A DNA stretch of 64,000 nt, from assembly GCA_030549495.1 (NCBI GenBank), contig JAUIRK010000953.1, positions 1,020,001 through 1,084,000 of the forward strand, given 5' to 3'. Of this stretch, positions 45,410-55,950 are shown one piece after another (the stretch's first letter is position 1; each line of letters opens with the position of its first letter). The DNA comes from Nectonema munidae (Eukaryota; Nematomorpha; Nectonematoida; Nectonematidae). The notes below the pieces were generated by a model, which made no database searches, was not told the origin of the DNA, and saw nothing but the letters and a program-made list of their open reading frames with translations. The translations under genes and the position numbers were made by a program.

Positions 45410-45502
45410 AAAGAAATCAACAAATATAAATTACAAGAAAAGGCTTACAAAGAAAACATGGAAAGAGAACTTATGATTGAAAATAATGCAAATAATTGTT
45501 AA
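45410..45502 (+). CDS. Possible terminal exon, unidentified
   Basis: After a T-rich tract and AG (TTACTTATTCTAAAATTTTT, then GAAGAG) comes a short highly charged frame, KEINKYKLQEKAYKENMERE, then LMIENNANNC and a TAA at 45500-45502. It would be the end of a plus-strand gene with helical character. Phase 0 entry would suit the exon at 40413-40520, but nothing else links them. AT-rich codons and short length make chance possible. Confidence 0.25.
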   Translation, partial: KEINKYKLQEKAYKENMERELMIENNANNC

Positions 45503-45561
45503 AAATAGGTTATTTTTTAATGGCAGATCAAAATATATTATTGGCATAATAATAATAATCT

Positions 45562-45714
45562 TTAAACGTGTGTCCAGTTGCAAGAATCTGAAGAAGTAAA
45601 AAAAGCAGAAAAATCTTCAACTTCGACTTCTTTGTCAAAATCTACCTTCAATTGCGAAGATTTTAGATCTTCCTCGTAAGAATCATAAGAGTGCGTGTTT
45701 TTGCCAAATTTTAA
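45562..45714 (-). CDS. Probable terminal exon of an unidentified gene
   Basis: On the minus strand a strong acceptor (TTACTTTTATTTCAG) precedes a 50-codon frame to TAA at 45562-45564: LKFGKNTHSYDSYEEDLKSS, then an acidic segment with DFDKEVEVEDFSAFFTSSDS and a tail CNWTHV. The composition is acidic and less AT-rich than the surroundings, as expected of coding sequence. No family is recognised. Its end lies about 60 bp from the end of the possible plus-strand exon at 45410-45502, which would make two convergent gene tails. Confidence 0.45.
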   Translation of the reverse strand, partial: LKFGKNTHSYDSYEEDLKSSQLKVDFDKEVEVEDFSAFFTSSDSCNWTHV

Positions 45715-45839
45715 CTGAAATAAAAGTAATGCTATTATATATTTGCAAAATGCCATTCATTTATTTTATCCATATTTTACATAAGGACTTGTGGGTGAAA
45801 CAGCGTTTTGCTCAGCCAATGCTAATTTAGAATTTTTTT

Positions 45840-45903
45840 ATATCATTAAAAAGCTTGTTTGGCTTGTGAGTAGACTTTCCAGAGTACTTTACTTGTTTTA
45901 AGG
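45840..45903 (-). repeat. Dispersed repeat fragment (reverse)
   Basis: The reverse complement contains CCTTAAAACAAGTAAAGTAC and GGAAAGTCTACTCACAAGC, matching 46682-46735 and 10645-10690. Confidence 0.65.
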
Positions 45904-46050
45904 TCTCTAAAAAAATACAAATATAATTTTTTTTCATCATCTAAAGGGCGATGATTTGCTATGTATTAAGGAGAAGGATTGCTTTCTATTTTAAACTTGA
46001 GATATCTTTATCATTTGAGATGTTTTTCAAATAAATATTTCATTTTTAGT
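45904..46050 (+). repeat. Shortened copy of 43676-43960 flanked by a direct repeat
   Basis: The copy lies between two direct repeats of TTTACTTGTTTTAAGGT (about 45889-45905 and 46054-46070), which belong to the surrounding dispersed repeat. This looks like a target duplication of about 17-20 bp made when the segment inserted. It has no tail or coding sequence. Confidence 0.65.
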
Positions 46051-46479
46051 GCTTTACTTGTTTTAAGGTATTAAAACTGATTGATGAAACCTTTTAGTAG
46101 GCAAAATAATGCGAACACACACACGTATATACATACCTATAAGCAAGAATATTGCTATATTTTTTAAAGGAGGGGGGATCTTACTGAATTTCTTAAATTA
46201 ATTCTGTAATTTATTTATAATCGAAATTAAAAATAATTTTTGTTGATAAAAATTTTATTGGAATTTATTGAAACCTTATTCTCCGAATTTTTTTCTTACT
46301 GCTTATATGCAGGCCTGTCACTAGACTCTCAACATATGTAAAAGAAGGCGTAGAAGTTTATATATATATATCAAAGAAGTTCCAGCGGGCAAAAAGAATT
46401 CTAGGCAGGGGAGTGCTTATACAAACGAATACGCAGTGATCTTTGACCAATTTTAAATTCACCTTATATCAGTCTCGAC

Positions 46480-46750
46480 GCCAGACTCCAAGTACATGGG
46501 GGCTGGACAAAATGGAGCTGGGACTATAAGAAAGATAGATTTATATATTTTAATGGATTTCCAGGGGGCAAAATAAAACTCAAGGGGAAGGACATTTGAA
46601 ATTTCAAATTGGAGGGGGAAGGGGCAAACTTTTTTTTATAATTTTTAAATTTTATTTTAAAAGAACTTGCGTCTGAAACTCAACCGTAAAACAGGTAAAG
46701 TAATATGGAAAGTCTACTCACAAGCGAAGCAAGCAAGCTTTTTACTGATA
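46480..46750 (+). repeat. Dispersed repeat family copy
   Basis: Shares with 52385-52510 a G-rich start, TATAAGAAAG, TTTATATATTT, TTTC-AG-GGGCAAAATAAA, and further on carries AACCGTAAAACAGGTAAAGT and TCTACTCACAAGC as at 10645 and 45840. Non-coding. Confidence 0.55.
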
Positions 46751-47056
46751 TAAAAATATGAAATAGTAACTATTTTCTGATCTTCTATACTACTACAAAG
46801 AGGGACTAAAACTGAAATTTTAGAAAATAATCCTTAAATTTTCATGTCTAACTTCTAATATGTATACAATGTTTGCCGAGAATGGTACTATTATTATTTC
46901 TAATGAAATCAATGATATTAAACTTTTTTTGTAATGAGGAAAAGAGAGAGTATTAGAAGAAATGTTTTGGTCTCAAATACAATTTAAGAAAAAATTACAA
47001 TATAAAAATTGAATAATTTTATTTTATGTAGATAAAATGGCGCTGAGTCTTCATAA

Positions 47057-47220
47057 ATCTTTTATTTAACAAAATACTAGCAATAATATTAGGAATAATC
47101 CCTCCAAACACTCAGCAAGCAAGACACTCCACGCTTTCATTTTACGTCATATACATCTGAAGAAGGTCATAGTGACCGAAATATTATTGCTAGTATTTTG
47201 TTAAATAAAAGATTTATTCA
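47057..47220 (+). repeat. Inverted repeat with a hammerhead-like core, possibly a Penelope-like element end
   Basis: ATTTAACAAAATACTAGCAA (in arm 47057-47094) is the reverse complement of part of arm 47180-47218; the arms match over about 37 bp. Just before the second arm, CTGAAGA, a five-pair hairpin GGTCA/TGACC and GAAA occur in hammerhead ribozyme order (47159-47182). Penelope-like retroelements are known to carry hammerhead motifs and to leave inverted partial copies. The partner strand supplies a plausible A-U-U cleavage triplet at the base of the long stem, but no stem I could be found, so a working ribozyme is not supported. No protein remains. Confidence 0.4.
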
Positions 47221-47327
47221 ACGTTTTCAATTTTATTTTATTTTACTGATTTCAAAAAATTATTGCTTACATCGGTTAATGAACTAAAAAAAATTATTCC
47301 TATACTAAAAATTGGAATCACTAATAG

Positions 47328-47591
47328 CCTAGTGGCCATAGTTACAAAACTCACACTTATAATGAGAGAAGAAAGAGTGAAAGAAATGCTTACTCCCTCA
47401 GAGTCTTCTATGACAACCACGGTAGATACAGCTACGTTGAACAAGCAGTTAAAGCAGGTGTCAATTCTTGCTTGATGACAAACGAAGGTGAAGTTTGTGA
47501 GAGAACAATCTTGAATGTACGCAGAAAACGAAATCACGCCGCAATATATCCTAAACGAAAAGGAGATGTGATAAAATCGAAAACAAAGTAG
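47328..47591 (+). CDS. Probable terminal exon of an unidentified gene
   Basis: An open frame follows a candidate acceptor at 47401 (TTACTCCCTCAG) or at 47327 and runs to TAG at 47589-47591. From 47403 it reads VFYDNHGRYSYVEQAVKAGV, then NSCLMTNEGEVCERTILNVR and a very basic tail (RKRNHAAIYPKRKGDVIKSK). Balanced amino-acid content and a basic C-terminus suggest real or recently real coding sequence. If the 47401 acceptor is used, entry is two bases into a codon. The family is not recognised. An overlapping open frame 47263-47475 is less convincing. Confidence 0.4.
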   Translation, partial: PSGHSYKTHTYNERRKSERNAYSLRVFYDNHGRYSYVEQAVKAGVNSCLMTNEGEVCERTILNVRRKRNHAAIYPKRKGDVIKSKTK

Positions 47592-47599
47592 CAAAAATC

Positions 47600-48155
47600 T
47601 CTTTGCTTAGAACTAGGCCAGCAATCGGTTATATGGAAGTTTTTAGTGGTGGACAGAAGGCTTAGTATCAATTCTAGGCAGGTTTGTAACCAGAGGGAGC
47701 AATGGACCCTTCTAAATTTTTCATATTTATTGATCGTAATCTTTTTTTATTTTTTCGCCCCCCCCCCCCCCCCCTCTAAAATATTTTGTGGTTAGGGGCG
47801 TGATTCTTGCTATTCATCCACTATTCATAACTGTAGGCCAATAGTGTACAAATTCAGAGTATTTGAACATGCGTGCATTATTATCAGTAAAGTATACAGT
47901 ATACACAATTTAACGTTTAAAGTGAGAAGCAGAAAATTTAAGTAAGAAGAAGTTATTAAAAATAAAAATTAGCAACTTTCCTGGTCTTCAATCAAAATTT
48001 TAATATCTTTGAGATTTGCTTTATTGAAATCTTCTGCATCTACTCGTCAATATACAATTAGTTTTTTGACATCACTTGCAGCTTTTGAGAAGGGGAAGAT
48101 TTTTAATTTTATCTCGCATTATATAGAAATTCTTATTAATGACATGTAGGCATTT
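47600..48155. other. Spacer with a C-run
   Basis: A run of about 17 C lies at 47758-47774. Otherwise nothing is recognised. Confidence 0.5.
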
Positions 48156-48159
48156 ATTT

Positions 48160-48290
48160 AGGTAAGGTACTGTGAGGTGTTTTCATCGAAAAGGCACCAC
48201 CGCTACATCAAAATATGAGGAAAGCAGGCTTGATGCGGTATCGAACCCAAGATTTTGAGTTGTCGAATCCAGCATCTAACACTGGTGATG
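48160..48290 (-). repeat. tRNA-derived SINE (copy B)
   Basis: On the minus strand, TTGGGTTCGATACCGCATCA carries a B box (GGTTCGATACC) and is followed by CAAGCCTGC, ATGTAGCGGTGGTGCC and TTTTCGATGAAAACACC, close to copy A at 33022. The A-box half is more decayed. Confidence 0.65.
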
Positions 48291-48299
48291 TATCATTCA

Positions 48300-50020
48300 C
48301 CTCTCTAAAAATAAGACATAACTGTTTGAATCAAGGGCGAGTGTCTGCTATAGCAATGTGCTCTTAAACATATTTTCGGAAGAGAAATGTGGTTTTACAC
48401 ATACGTGTTTCTGTTGAAGTCCACTTTGCTTTGGCAGTAACATCGATGTTCATTTCGGATGTCTATCACAAAATCATGATTCTGCAGAATGATGTTTGTT
48501 TCTTGATTCTTTAAAAGAAAGATTTAAAGCTATAACGCGCCTAAATCGTGTTTTGGAACCTTTCATCTTCATGTATGCAAATTTTAATTTATGCCGACGT
48601 CTATGAAATATATCCATGAAAATGGAGTCCGGTTTTATAAAATACTCTTGTTTGTTGTGCGTACGGGATATGTGCGAAACAAAAAAACATTATTCGGAAT
48701 CAAACTAGCAGACAATATCATATCATACCAATAATTAGGAATATACCTTTTGTATATCCATGTAATGCCCCCTGCAAAAGAAGTCTGGACTGATAAAACT
48801 ATTTGTAAAGAAAATAGAGAAGAGAAATGGTAGAGTGTTTGAACATATCTTAGAAAATTTGTTTCAAATGACACATGCAAGGTTCAAAGAAGACACTCGA
48901 TGAACTGGAACTGACTGCCTGTAATGCTTTCAATTGGATCTATGAAAACTACTTGGGCAACAAGAGTATAAGGATTATCGTATGTCACTGATATTCACTT
49001 CTTGGACTCCCATCTGTGCAGTGTATGATGAACACGACGAAAAATTTCATAAGTACTTCAATGCTAGAGAGAAACGATACAGTGACTTCTTGAATGGCAG
49101 CTCCCTGACTCCTTCCCTCTGGCTACTTCATAGTGATCCACCAGATTAAGAACACCGCAGGATATCAATATCACAACGTTTCTAACATTGTCTGATTGAT
49201 TTTTCGTGTATCCGAACTTTGTAGAACGCTAGTGATGCATTTTTAAGTTAATAAACTAACTCCATCATTTTTAAAAAAATATCTCCGTTATTTTTCACTT
49301 TTATTTACACCATATGTGCACCTCAGTATCTCCAATTTACACATTGACATTGTAATATATTATGTGCTTTTATGACTTTTGAGAGTTCATTGATGTTTAT
49401 AATGTGTTTTACTTGGCTTTTCTTTCGACTTTTTATAAGTTATTTTCCAGTTGACACTCATGAGAAGATGAAACCGGTCTAGGATGGGTATGCCTTGTGT
49501 GATAATGTTAATCAAATTTGCTAACCACTTGCAATCATCCTATGTAGCAATAAATTTTTTACACTAGAAACATTTATTAAAGCCATAAAAGACTATCAAA
49601 ATAAATAAATTTCTTTATCCAAAATAAATCTTCGATTTCAGAGGAAAAGTATTCATTCAAAACAGCTTTTGAGATATGAATCCTTTGAACTAATGAGTTG
49701 TAAAATAAATTTAAGGTTAATAAAGAATTATATGCGGGTTCACTAAAATCATTTTGAGGTTGTAGTTAGTCACAAATGATCTGTTTTATAAAAATAGAAG
49801 ACGAATTTATATACATAATCCTCTGAACTACTCTTTTACAAAAATTATTCTAAATTTTAAAAAGACTTTATTATTCGGATAAGGCCATTAATGGCCGCAA
49901 AAGTTTCATTTTCGTTTGCAAGCACAGGCAAACGTGTATTAGTGGCCACTTAAGAGAACCCTCAAATGTGATAAAGGTCTAACTGTAGTTAATCTTCACT
50001 GTAGAACAGGGGTCGATTAT
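48300..50020. other. Mostly unidentified, with one possible decayed coding stretch
   Basis: 48983-49149 on the plus strand reads SLIFTSWTPICAVYDEHDEK, then FHKYFNAREKRYSDFLNGSS and ends at TAA. It is less AT-rich than its surroundings, with no domain recognised. Further on, AGAAGATGAAACCGGTCTAG at 49471 resembles conserved 3' sequence of retroelements, but no coding part accompanies it. A Tigger-like GGTCTAACTGTAG lies at 49976. Confidence 0.35.
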
Positions 50021-50079
50021 TAATTGAGAAGATTGAAATTGGTTGTTATAGGCAGGCTTTTGTTTAATAGAAGTAGATG

Positions 50080-51120
50080 TTAGAGAAGGTCAAAAATTAA
50101 ATATACAAAGAAATTGGCATTTATTACAGCTTCTATTCGGCTTCGGAATCTAGAAAAAGCTAATTTTATACTTTCCCTGGGAAGGGTCTCAAAAACTGCT
50201 TTAATTCTATCGATTAACTCGGCTTTTGTAGTACTAGGACAGCGATTGGTGTCTTTCTCCACAGCGCCCCATAAATAATAGTCCATCGGGTTAAGATCTG
50301 GGGAGTTTGGAGGCCAAACATTTGAACTGGCATATTCATAAAAGTTAGCTGACAACTATTTTTGACTTTTTGCTGAGGTGTGACAAGGCGCGAAATCCTG
50401 CTGTCACACATATGACTTATTTTGGTCACTCTTGTTATACAGGGCTTAACTACAGTAGTCAGCAATTCCACGTAGGCATCTAAATCAACTTGAGACACTT
50501 TTCAAAAAATGCGGAGGCATTACATGACCTTCAGAGGACACACATCCAAAAACCATCACAGTTTGGTAAAATTTAGTCTGCATGACTCGCGGAGTGTTAT
50601 TTGGACTGTATGCAAGGCATCTGTTATTTTACATGTTGTGCTTTTAATCTTGGCAAAAAAATTTCTCATCCGAAAAGAACCAGATCGTTTGTGCTTTAGT
50701 AGAAAAAGTTTTTTGGCCTTAATCAAACGATTTTGGCGGCCTTTTTCTTTAAGAAGTTGACCTCTGCGACGCTTGTATGAGTAGTATCGAATGTGTTCAT
50801 TGTAGAGGCTGAAACATCCAATTCACGAGACAAAGCCCGAATTCCAATGCCAGGATCCTTCAACACTTTTTCTGGAGATTTTCAAGAAATTCTGCTGTGC
50901 GAGCGCAATCAAATCTCCTAGTATGTTTCTTTCTCTTAGCGACAGCCTTGTAGTCTCCATTGCAATTTTCTAGCTCATTTCGCATTGTTTTCACAGAGTT
51001 TAGGGAGCACTGGACAGCGTTCATAATCTCTTTCCAGTCCTTCATTCTCGTTGTATTTTGTGTATGAAAAAAAAAGATTAAAACCTTCAAAAAATGCGTG
51101 AAATTTTTTGAAAACATCTG
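50080..51120 (-). mobile_element. Mariner transposon relic (maT-like)
   Basis: On the minus strand the N-terminal part reads MKDWKEIMNAVQCSLNSVKT and GDYKAVAKRKKHTRRFD (about 51050-50910), then VLKDPGIGIRALSRELDVSA (helix-turn-helix, about 50860-50800). FSDEKFF gives the first catalytic Asp (about 50680), and DLDAYVELLTTVVKPCITR (50490-50430) leads to the C-terminal block VWPPNSPDLNPMDYYLWGAV with the last catalytic Asp, ending RFRSRIEAVINAN near 50120. Frame changes and stops interrupt the middle, so it is inactive. The WPPNSPDLNPMDYY signature is typical of mariner elements of the maT/DD37D group. Terminal inverted repeats and TA duplications were not pinned down. Confidence 0.85.
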
Positions 51121-51129
51121 AAAAAAAAT

Positions 51130-52380
51130 CCAAATATTATTCTGTCAAATTTATCCTGTATGAGTGTGAGCAAGCGTTTTCCATGCTACTTGCCATTGAA
51201 AGCAAATACCGAAAGAGATTGAAAGTGAGTAATGATATGAAAGTTGCATTCGTCAAAACAGCCAAATTTAGACAAAGCAGATGCCATCCCTCTCATTGAG
51301 ATTTGGATTGTTAGGACAATTTTTGAATTAACAATGGTGTCCATTTTTTAGTACAGTAGTTTATATGTTGATTTATTTTTTTAAATCAGACCCCGAGCTA
51401 TTAAAAAATTATAATTAGACCGCTACGCCGAAATTTTTTAGAAAGTTTGTGAACAACTCTTCAGGCTCAACAAGGGAACAAAATCATTTATATATGATAG
51501 ATAACTACTCAGATGTAATTAAGTCTTTACTCTCCTTTTATTGTTAAGTTATTAAAACGGATGGTCACAGTCTATCTGTATAGGCTATAAGATATGCTAT
51601 ACTCTAACCAAGTGACGGTTTTATACCATGACTAAAAATGATCCTTTTGTAAATCTTTAGGGAGTTGAATTTTTGGTTGAACCGATTTTATATTTGGTAT
51701 TCGAAGGTTAAATATCTCTTTGTCTTATAAAGACCATATTGAAAGGGTGTATTAGAGACTCATTGATAATAGAGTCAAACCTCATTTATCCTACAGCAGA
51801 TTATTCGATAACCCCATTATCCGATGCAAGATTGATTAGGAGCTAAAAGATATTTCTCAGCCTCTCATCCTACAAATTGTCAACAAGCCTAGTTCTTATC
51901 AAATGAATTGGTTAGGTGGATTGATTACTCTCTACTGAAATGCAATGTTGCCTAAAATTAAATTTTAAAATTTTTAGCAACGAAATGTTACCAAGCTTGA
52001 TTAGTAATACAGAAAAACAAAGAATCATCTTATATAATCTTCATATTCGACCTACACATATGTTCAGTCAGTAAAGTAAATTGTTTGATAATTTATTTAG
52101 GATATGGGTCTATGAATTGACAGGTATGTAGCCGTGAATTGAAATTTGGCCATTTTAAATAGAAATTGAAGCTTTAAAATTTTTGGAAGAAATATTCTAC
52201 AAACTTTACATTTATATAAATTAGCTATTCCAATTCCTAAGTTATACGCTAAAAATTACATGAAAATGATATTATTGGTAATAAGTTTTATTAACAAAAA
52301 TTTTAAGCAAAGTGTAAAAACATTGCCAACTATTCTAAGAAATCTTGATTATTTGATTTCTAGAATAAAAAGTTTAAATT
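51130..52380. other. AT-rich DNA with a Tigger-like end
   Basis: GAGTCAAACCTCATTTATCC at 51772 resembles a Tigger terminus. No associated coding region or partner end was found, and the rest is unidentified. Confidence 0.45.
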
Positions 52381-52383
52381 AGC

Positions 52384-52790
52384 CCCGTCGCCCACTTCAA
52401 GTACGGGGGGGGGGCAAAACTGATTTTAATGGGGCCAGGAATATAAGAAAGTGTATACATTTATATATTTCAAAGGAGTTTCAGATGGGCAAAATAAATC
52501 CTAGGGGGCCTAGCTCCCTTGCCCCCTCCTAATCGACGGGCTTGGTTACAGTAATTAATAGGGATAAACATTCTAAGCTTTAAATTATAGAGTTCTTATA
52601 TAGTTACGTGTTATAAAAAATATTCGCCTCGCTCAAAAATGCATGGGCTCTATTTCAAAGTACTGGCTACATTACTGCCTCTGATCAAATATAGCTACAA
52701 TTTGCATTACTATAACAAAGAAGTGGACGTTATTAAAAAAAAAGATTTCAAATATTCATTCTAAGACCCTGATTTTCATATATTATTTCT
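52384..52790 (+). repeat. Dispersed repeat family copy
   Basis: The first 158 bp is framed by AGCCCCGTCGCCC and, reversed, AAGCCCGTCGATT, which could be a small MITE. The rest matches the repeat at 11700-12240 (TTACAGTAAT, ACTGCCTCTGATCAA at 52673, ATTCATTCTAAGACC). Confidence 0.55.
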
Positions 52791-53660
52791 CATCATCAGA
52801 AATGCAAAAAATGATTTCATATTTTTATTAAGTTGTCTGGGGGTCGAGGAGAAAGCAAGTAATCTATGAGGGGGTCGACACGTTAAAAAGTTTGAGAATC
52901 CCTGCTGTAGAATAATTCACTAAGGTTGGTAAATAGTTGACTAATATTTGGAATCCCGTATAGGCAATGCCAAAATCGCATTCGTTCCACTTATTTATTG
53001 TTTAGATTTCATTTTTATTGTCAAGAGTACAGTATTATAGACATTGTTAATAAAAATTGCTATTCACTACATTTTGAAAGTTTAAATTGAAGTAATGAAC
53101 CACTTGACACTTAAACTTTAAACGTAGCCCAATCGAAATACAAAAGATTTTTAGGAAATTAAAAGAAAAATAACCCATCTAAACCTCAATAATAAATTAA
53201 AACTTAATTTTGTTATCAAGAAGAGTAAATTAAATTGTGGATTCATTGAATAAATTTAGCACGTTTGCAAAGAAAAGAGGTTGAAGTAAGAAGGATAGGT
53301 AATGGAAGTGAAAAGGAAGAAATTTTATTATGGGTTGATGAAAATTTTCTTTTGAGATTAAGAAAACTTGTGAAAAACATTGAAAAAAGTCTTAAGAGAA
53401 GAACAATTAGATACAAAAACCTGAAAATCGAAAGAATTCCAATATTTTAACTTTGTTTCAAAATATGCAGTTGAAATGCAATTATGCAAAAGATTTCTGC
53501 ATTTTGGAATTATTGAAAATTAAAGCGAAATATAAGAGCAGCCAACTTTATGTCAAATTTGACTAAAAATACATCATAGATTTCTAATGATCACTAAAAG
53601 TTATAATGTTCTAAGTGTTACAAAAGTCACACTACTTTTTTAGTGATTTTGTTATCAATG
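52791..53660. other. AT-rich DNA, nothing identified
   Basis: A basic open stretch at 53265-53450 has no recognisable domain. Confidence 0.5.
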
Positions 53661-53667
53661 ACTATAA

Positions 53668-54985
53668 CAGGGTTTCTCAACCTATTGCCCATTGAGATTC
53701 TATAAAATTTAAAAGAGCTCAAGGGTACAAAAATTTTGCTCATGCCGGAGTCTAATAAGTATTCAGTTTCAGGAATAATATTTGTTCATTCATAGTGAGA
53801 ATAGTGCTTCCTAGCTCTAATTTACATATTCCTTCAACCTACATGTGAATACAAATAATAAAAAAAGAATCAGGCCAAAATGTTTGTGAGTCGGACGTTT
53901 TAACTCCGAAGTCTCTGCAACCCTCTTCTGAAGCAAACACTATTTCATCATCTCTTATATCAAAGCTTCTATTCTTAGAAAGAATATAATTAATTGCGTG
54001 ACGAGATCATATTTTCATAAACACCAAGGGAAAAATCTTGAGCCGAACAGGACGTAGGTCAACGGTTAAATGTAAAAAAGCTGGCATTCACTTACGAAGA
54101 GCTAAGTACGTTTTTGCATGAAAGAGTAGAGACATTTGCGTTTAGATAAATTTCACACTCGCTCACATTTTCAATGATCACATCTTGTTTCGTCAAGGTT
54201 TCGCGGCTGAAGCGAATCAATTCATGGCACTTATCCTTAATGATCCTCTTTCTTTCATCCCACTTCAAAAATTCGAGAGGGGATGTTGTTTTTGGTGAAT
54301 GTTGGGCATCAACATCACGATCAGCGATTATTTCTCTTTCGTTTTCAGAAGAGATGAAATCAGTATAATCATTTGTCTTTTTAGTCTCTAAATGCAAATG
54401 AAACTTCTGCGTGGAAATACGAGAACGTAGTTTATCAAAGTCCTTATGAATTTGCAAAAACTTGGAGTTGAGGATGGCGACCTATAAAATTAATTAGGCA
54501 AAGTAAAATTAAGGAAAAAAACTAAAGATATTTTAGTCTCTCCTCTCAATTAATAGGACATCTATTGTACAAAATTGGCCGAATTATATCCCTTCAAAAA
54601 AACTAAAACGGACATAAGCCAAAAAGCGCTTAAATCAAAGAAAACAAGGTCAAAACTAAAACATCAAAAAATAAGTTTTTAGTAATTGAATTTTTATTTT
54701 TTTTATGAAACATAAGTTTTTGTTTTGATCTATGTATATAACATAATTTTAAAATATTTGCTTTGAATTTTATACTTTCATTTTATAATATTGTTAAATT
54801 TTAAATACTATTATCAAATCTTGACTTATATTTGAATATATTTTAACATCTATTACAAAAAATTAAACTTGTGATTTTTCTATTTTTATATATTGTATAG
54901 TTTTGCCCTTAAATAATTTTTTAGGCCCTAGGGTTAATTTGAATAAAATTTTGGCCCTGTATGTAAAGAAGGTTGAAGAACCCTG
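53668..54985. repeat. Pair of hAT-type ends surrounding a host-like exon
   Basis: CAGGGTTTCTCAACCTATTG at 53668 and, reversed from 54985, CAGGGTTCTTCAACCTTC are hAT-type termini facing each other 1.3 kb apart. The 8-bp flanks (GACTATAA and ATCTAGAA) agree at five positions only. They may be the two ends of one element or two unrelated relics; the exon at 54092-54481 lies between them. Confidence 0.4.
54092..54481 (-). CDS. Terminal exon of a coiled-coil protein gene (unidentified)
   Basis: On the minus strand an acceptor (TTAATTTTATAG) precedes a 129-codon frame in phase 0, from VAILNSKFLQIHKDFDKLRS to TLSCKNVLSSS and a stop at 54092. The beginning and the stretch LEFLKWDERKRIIKDKCHEL, then IRFSRETLTKQDVIIENVSE, look like long helices with heptad-like spacing. 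The middle is acidic and polar (SSENEREIIADRDVDAQHSP). The base composition is less AT-rich than the flanks, as in the other host genes. The family was not recognised. Phase and strand match the exon at 62430-62738, which also encodes a coiled coil, so the two may belong to one gene with an intron of about 7.9 kb. Confidence 0.55.
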   Translation of the reverse strand, partial: VAILNSKFLQIHKDFDKLRSRISTQKFHLHLETKKTNDYTDFISSENEREIIADRDVDAQHSPKTTSPLEFLKWDERKRIIKDKCHELIRFSRETLTKQDVIIENVSECEIYLNANVSTLSCKNVLSSS

Positions 54986-54989
54986 ATCT

Positions 54990-55940
54990 AGAACAATACA
55001 TCAACTTACAGAAAGGGGACATTTATATACAAATGGACAATATTGCTTTACAAAGATACTGAAACTTAATTATAAGATATTGATGAATTATCCTCATCTA
55101 TCACGTTTGCATAGGAGTAACTCATATCCTGGTAACCTAACAACTGATGACTCCTGGACAAGTTAGGCAAATTTCCCTTTGTGTCTTTGCGTGAAAAGAT
55201 TTGGATACGAAGAATATTCTTATCACTACCTGCTAGTGCATATTAGCAAGGAAATACTCCAGCTTAAAAAACATATGTGCCTGTATGTAAATGTGTTTGT
55301 TTCTTTCAGATTTCGAGTCTAATCTTTATATCAATAGTCAAAGTGAAAAAGGCATTGCAAATATTAGAAAAATGTTTCAAGGCAAATGAAGCACATAAAT
55401 TCATGATAAAAATACATCACTTTGTCCCCGCTGAATTTCTAAATGGAATTAATTTTTCATGTAGTGTCCTTGATTTTTATTAATGGGGATAAATGGTTTA
55501 TGTATCAAATTTAATTTTTGAAAATTTAAAAATTAACTTTATTAAAGGCTTACGTTTAGATGCTTTCGTTTATGCCCACTTTGATTTTTGTCCGTTTTAG
55601 TTTGGACTGTTTTGGTTCGCGTCGTTTTTGTTTAGGCTATTTAAATTTTTCTTGGTCAAAAAGGCATATTACACAAAAAAATGTATTTAAAAATCAAAAT
55701 ATAAAATTAGTGAGAAAAGTTAATATTTGATTTTACTTTATTAGATATTTTGGTTTCAAACTATTTGTGCTTTGGTCTTTTGATTTTGGGCCTTGAATGT
55801 TTTGGTTTTAGGCTATTTTAATTTTGGGTGTTTGTCGGCTTTAATCAAAAACTTAAGATATGTTAATATACAACATTAAAATTTTTATCTCATATAATTT
55901 AATTTCAGTCTTGAAAATTCTGAGATTAAAGTACAGATTT
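54990..55940. other. Unidentified, with an inverted-repeat pair
   Basis: ACTAAAACGGACATAAGCC at 54602 and, reversed, AACTAAAACGGACAAAAATC near 55600 form an inverted pair about 1 kb apart. Several TTTTGGTTT and GGCTATTT motifs follow to 55840. It may be a decayed DNA element; no coding sequence. Confidence 0.35.
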
Positions 55941-55950
55941 GATCTTGAGA

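Noticed and set aside
49440-49560. A second hammerhead-like motif near AGAAGATGAAACCGGTC
   Set aside because: The CUGANGA core is not intact and no stems could be drawn.
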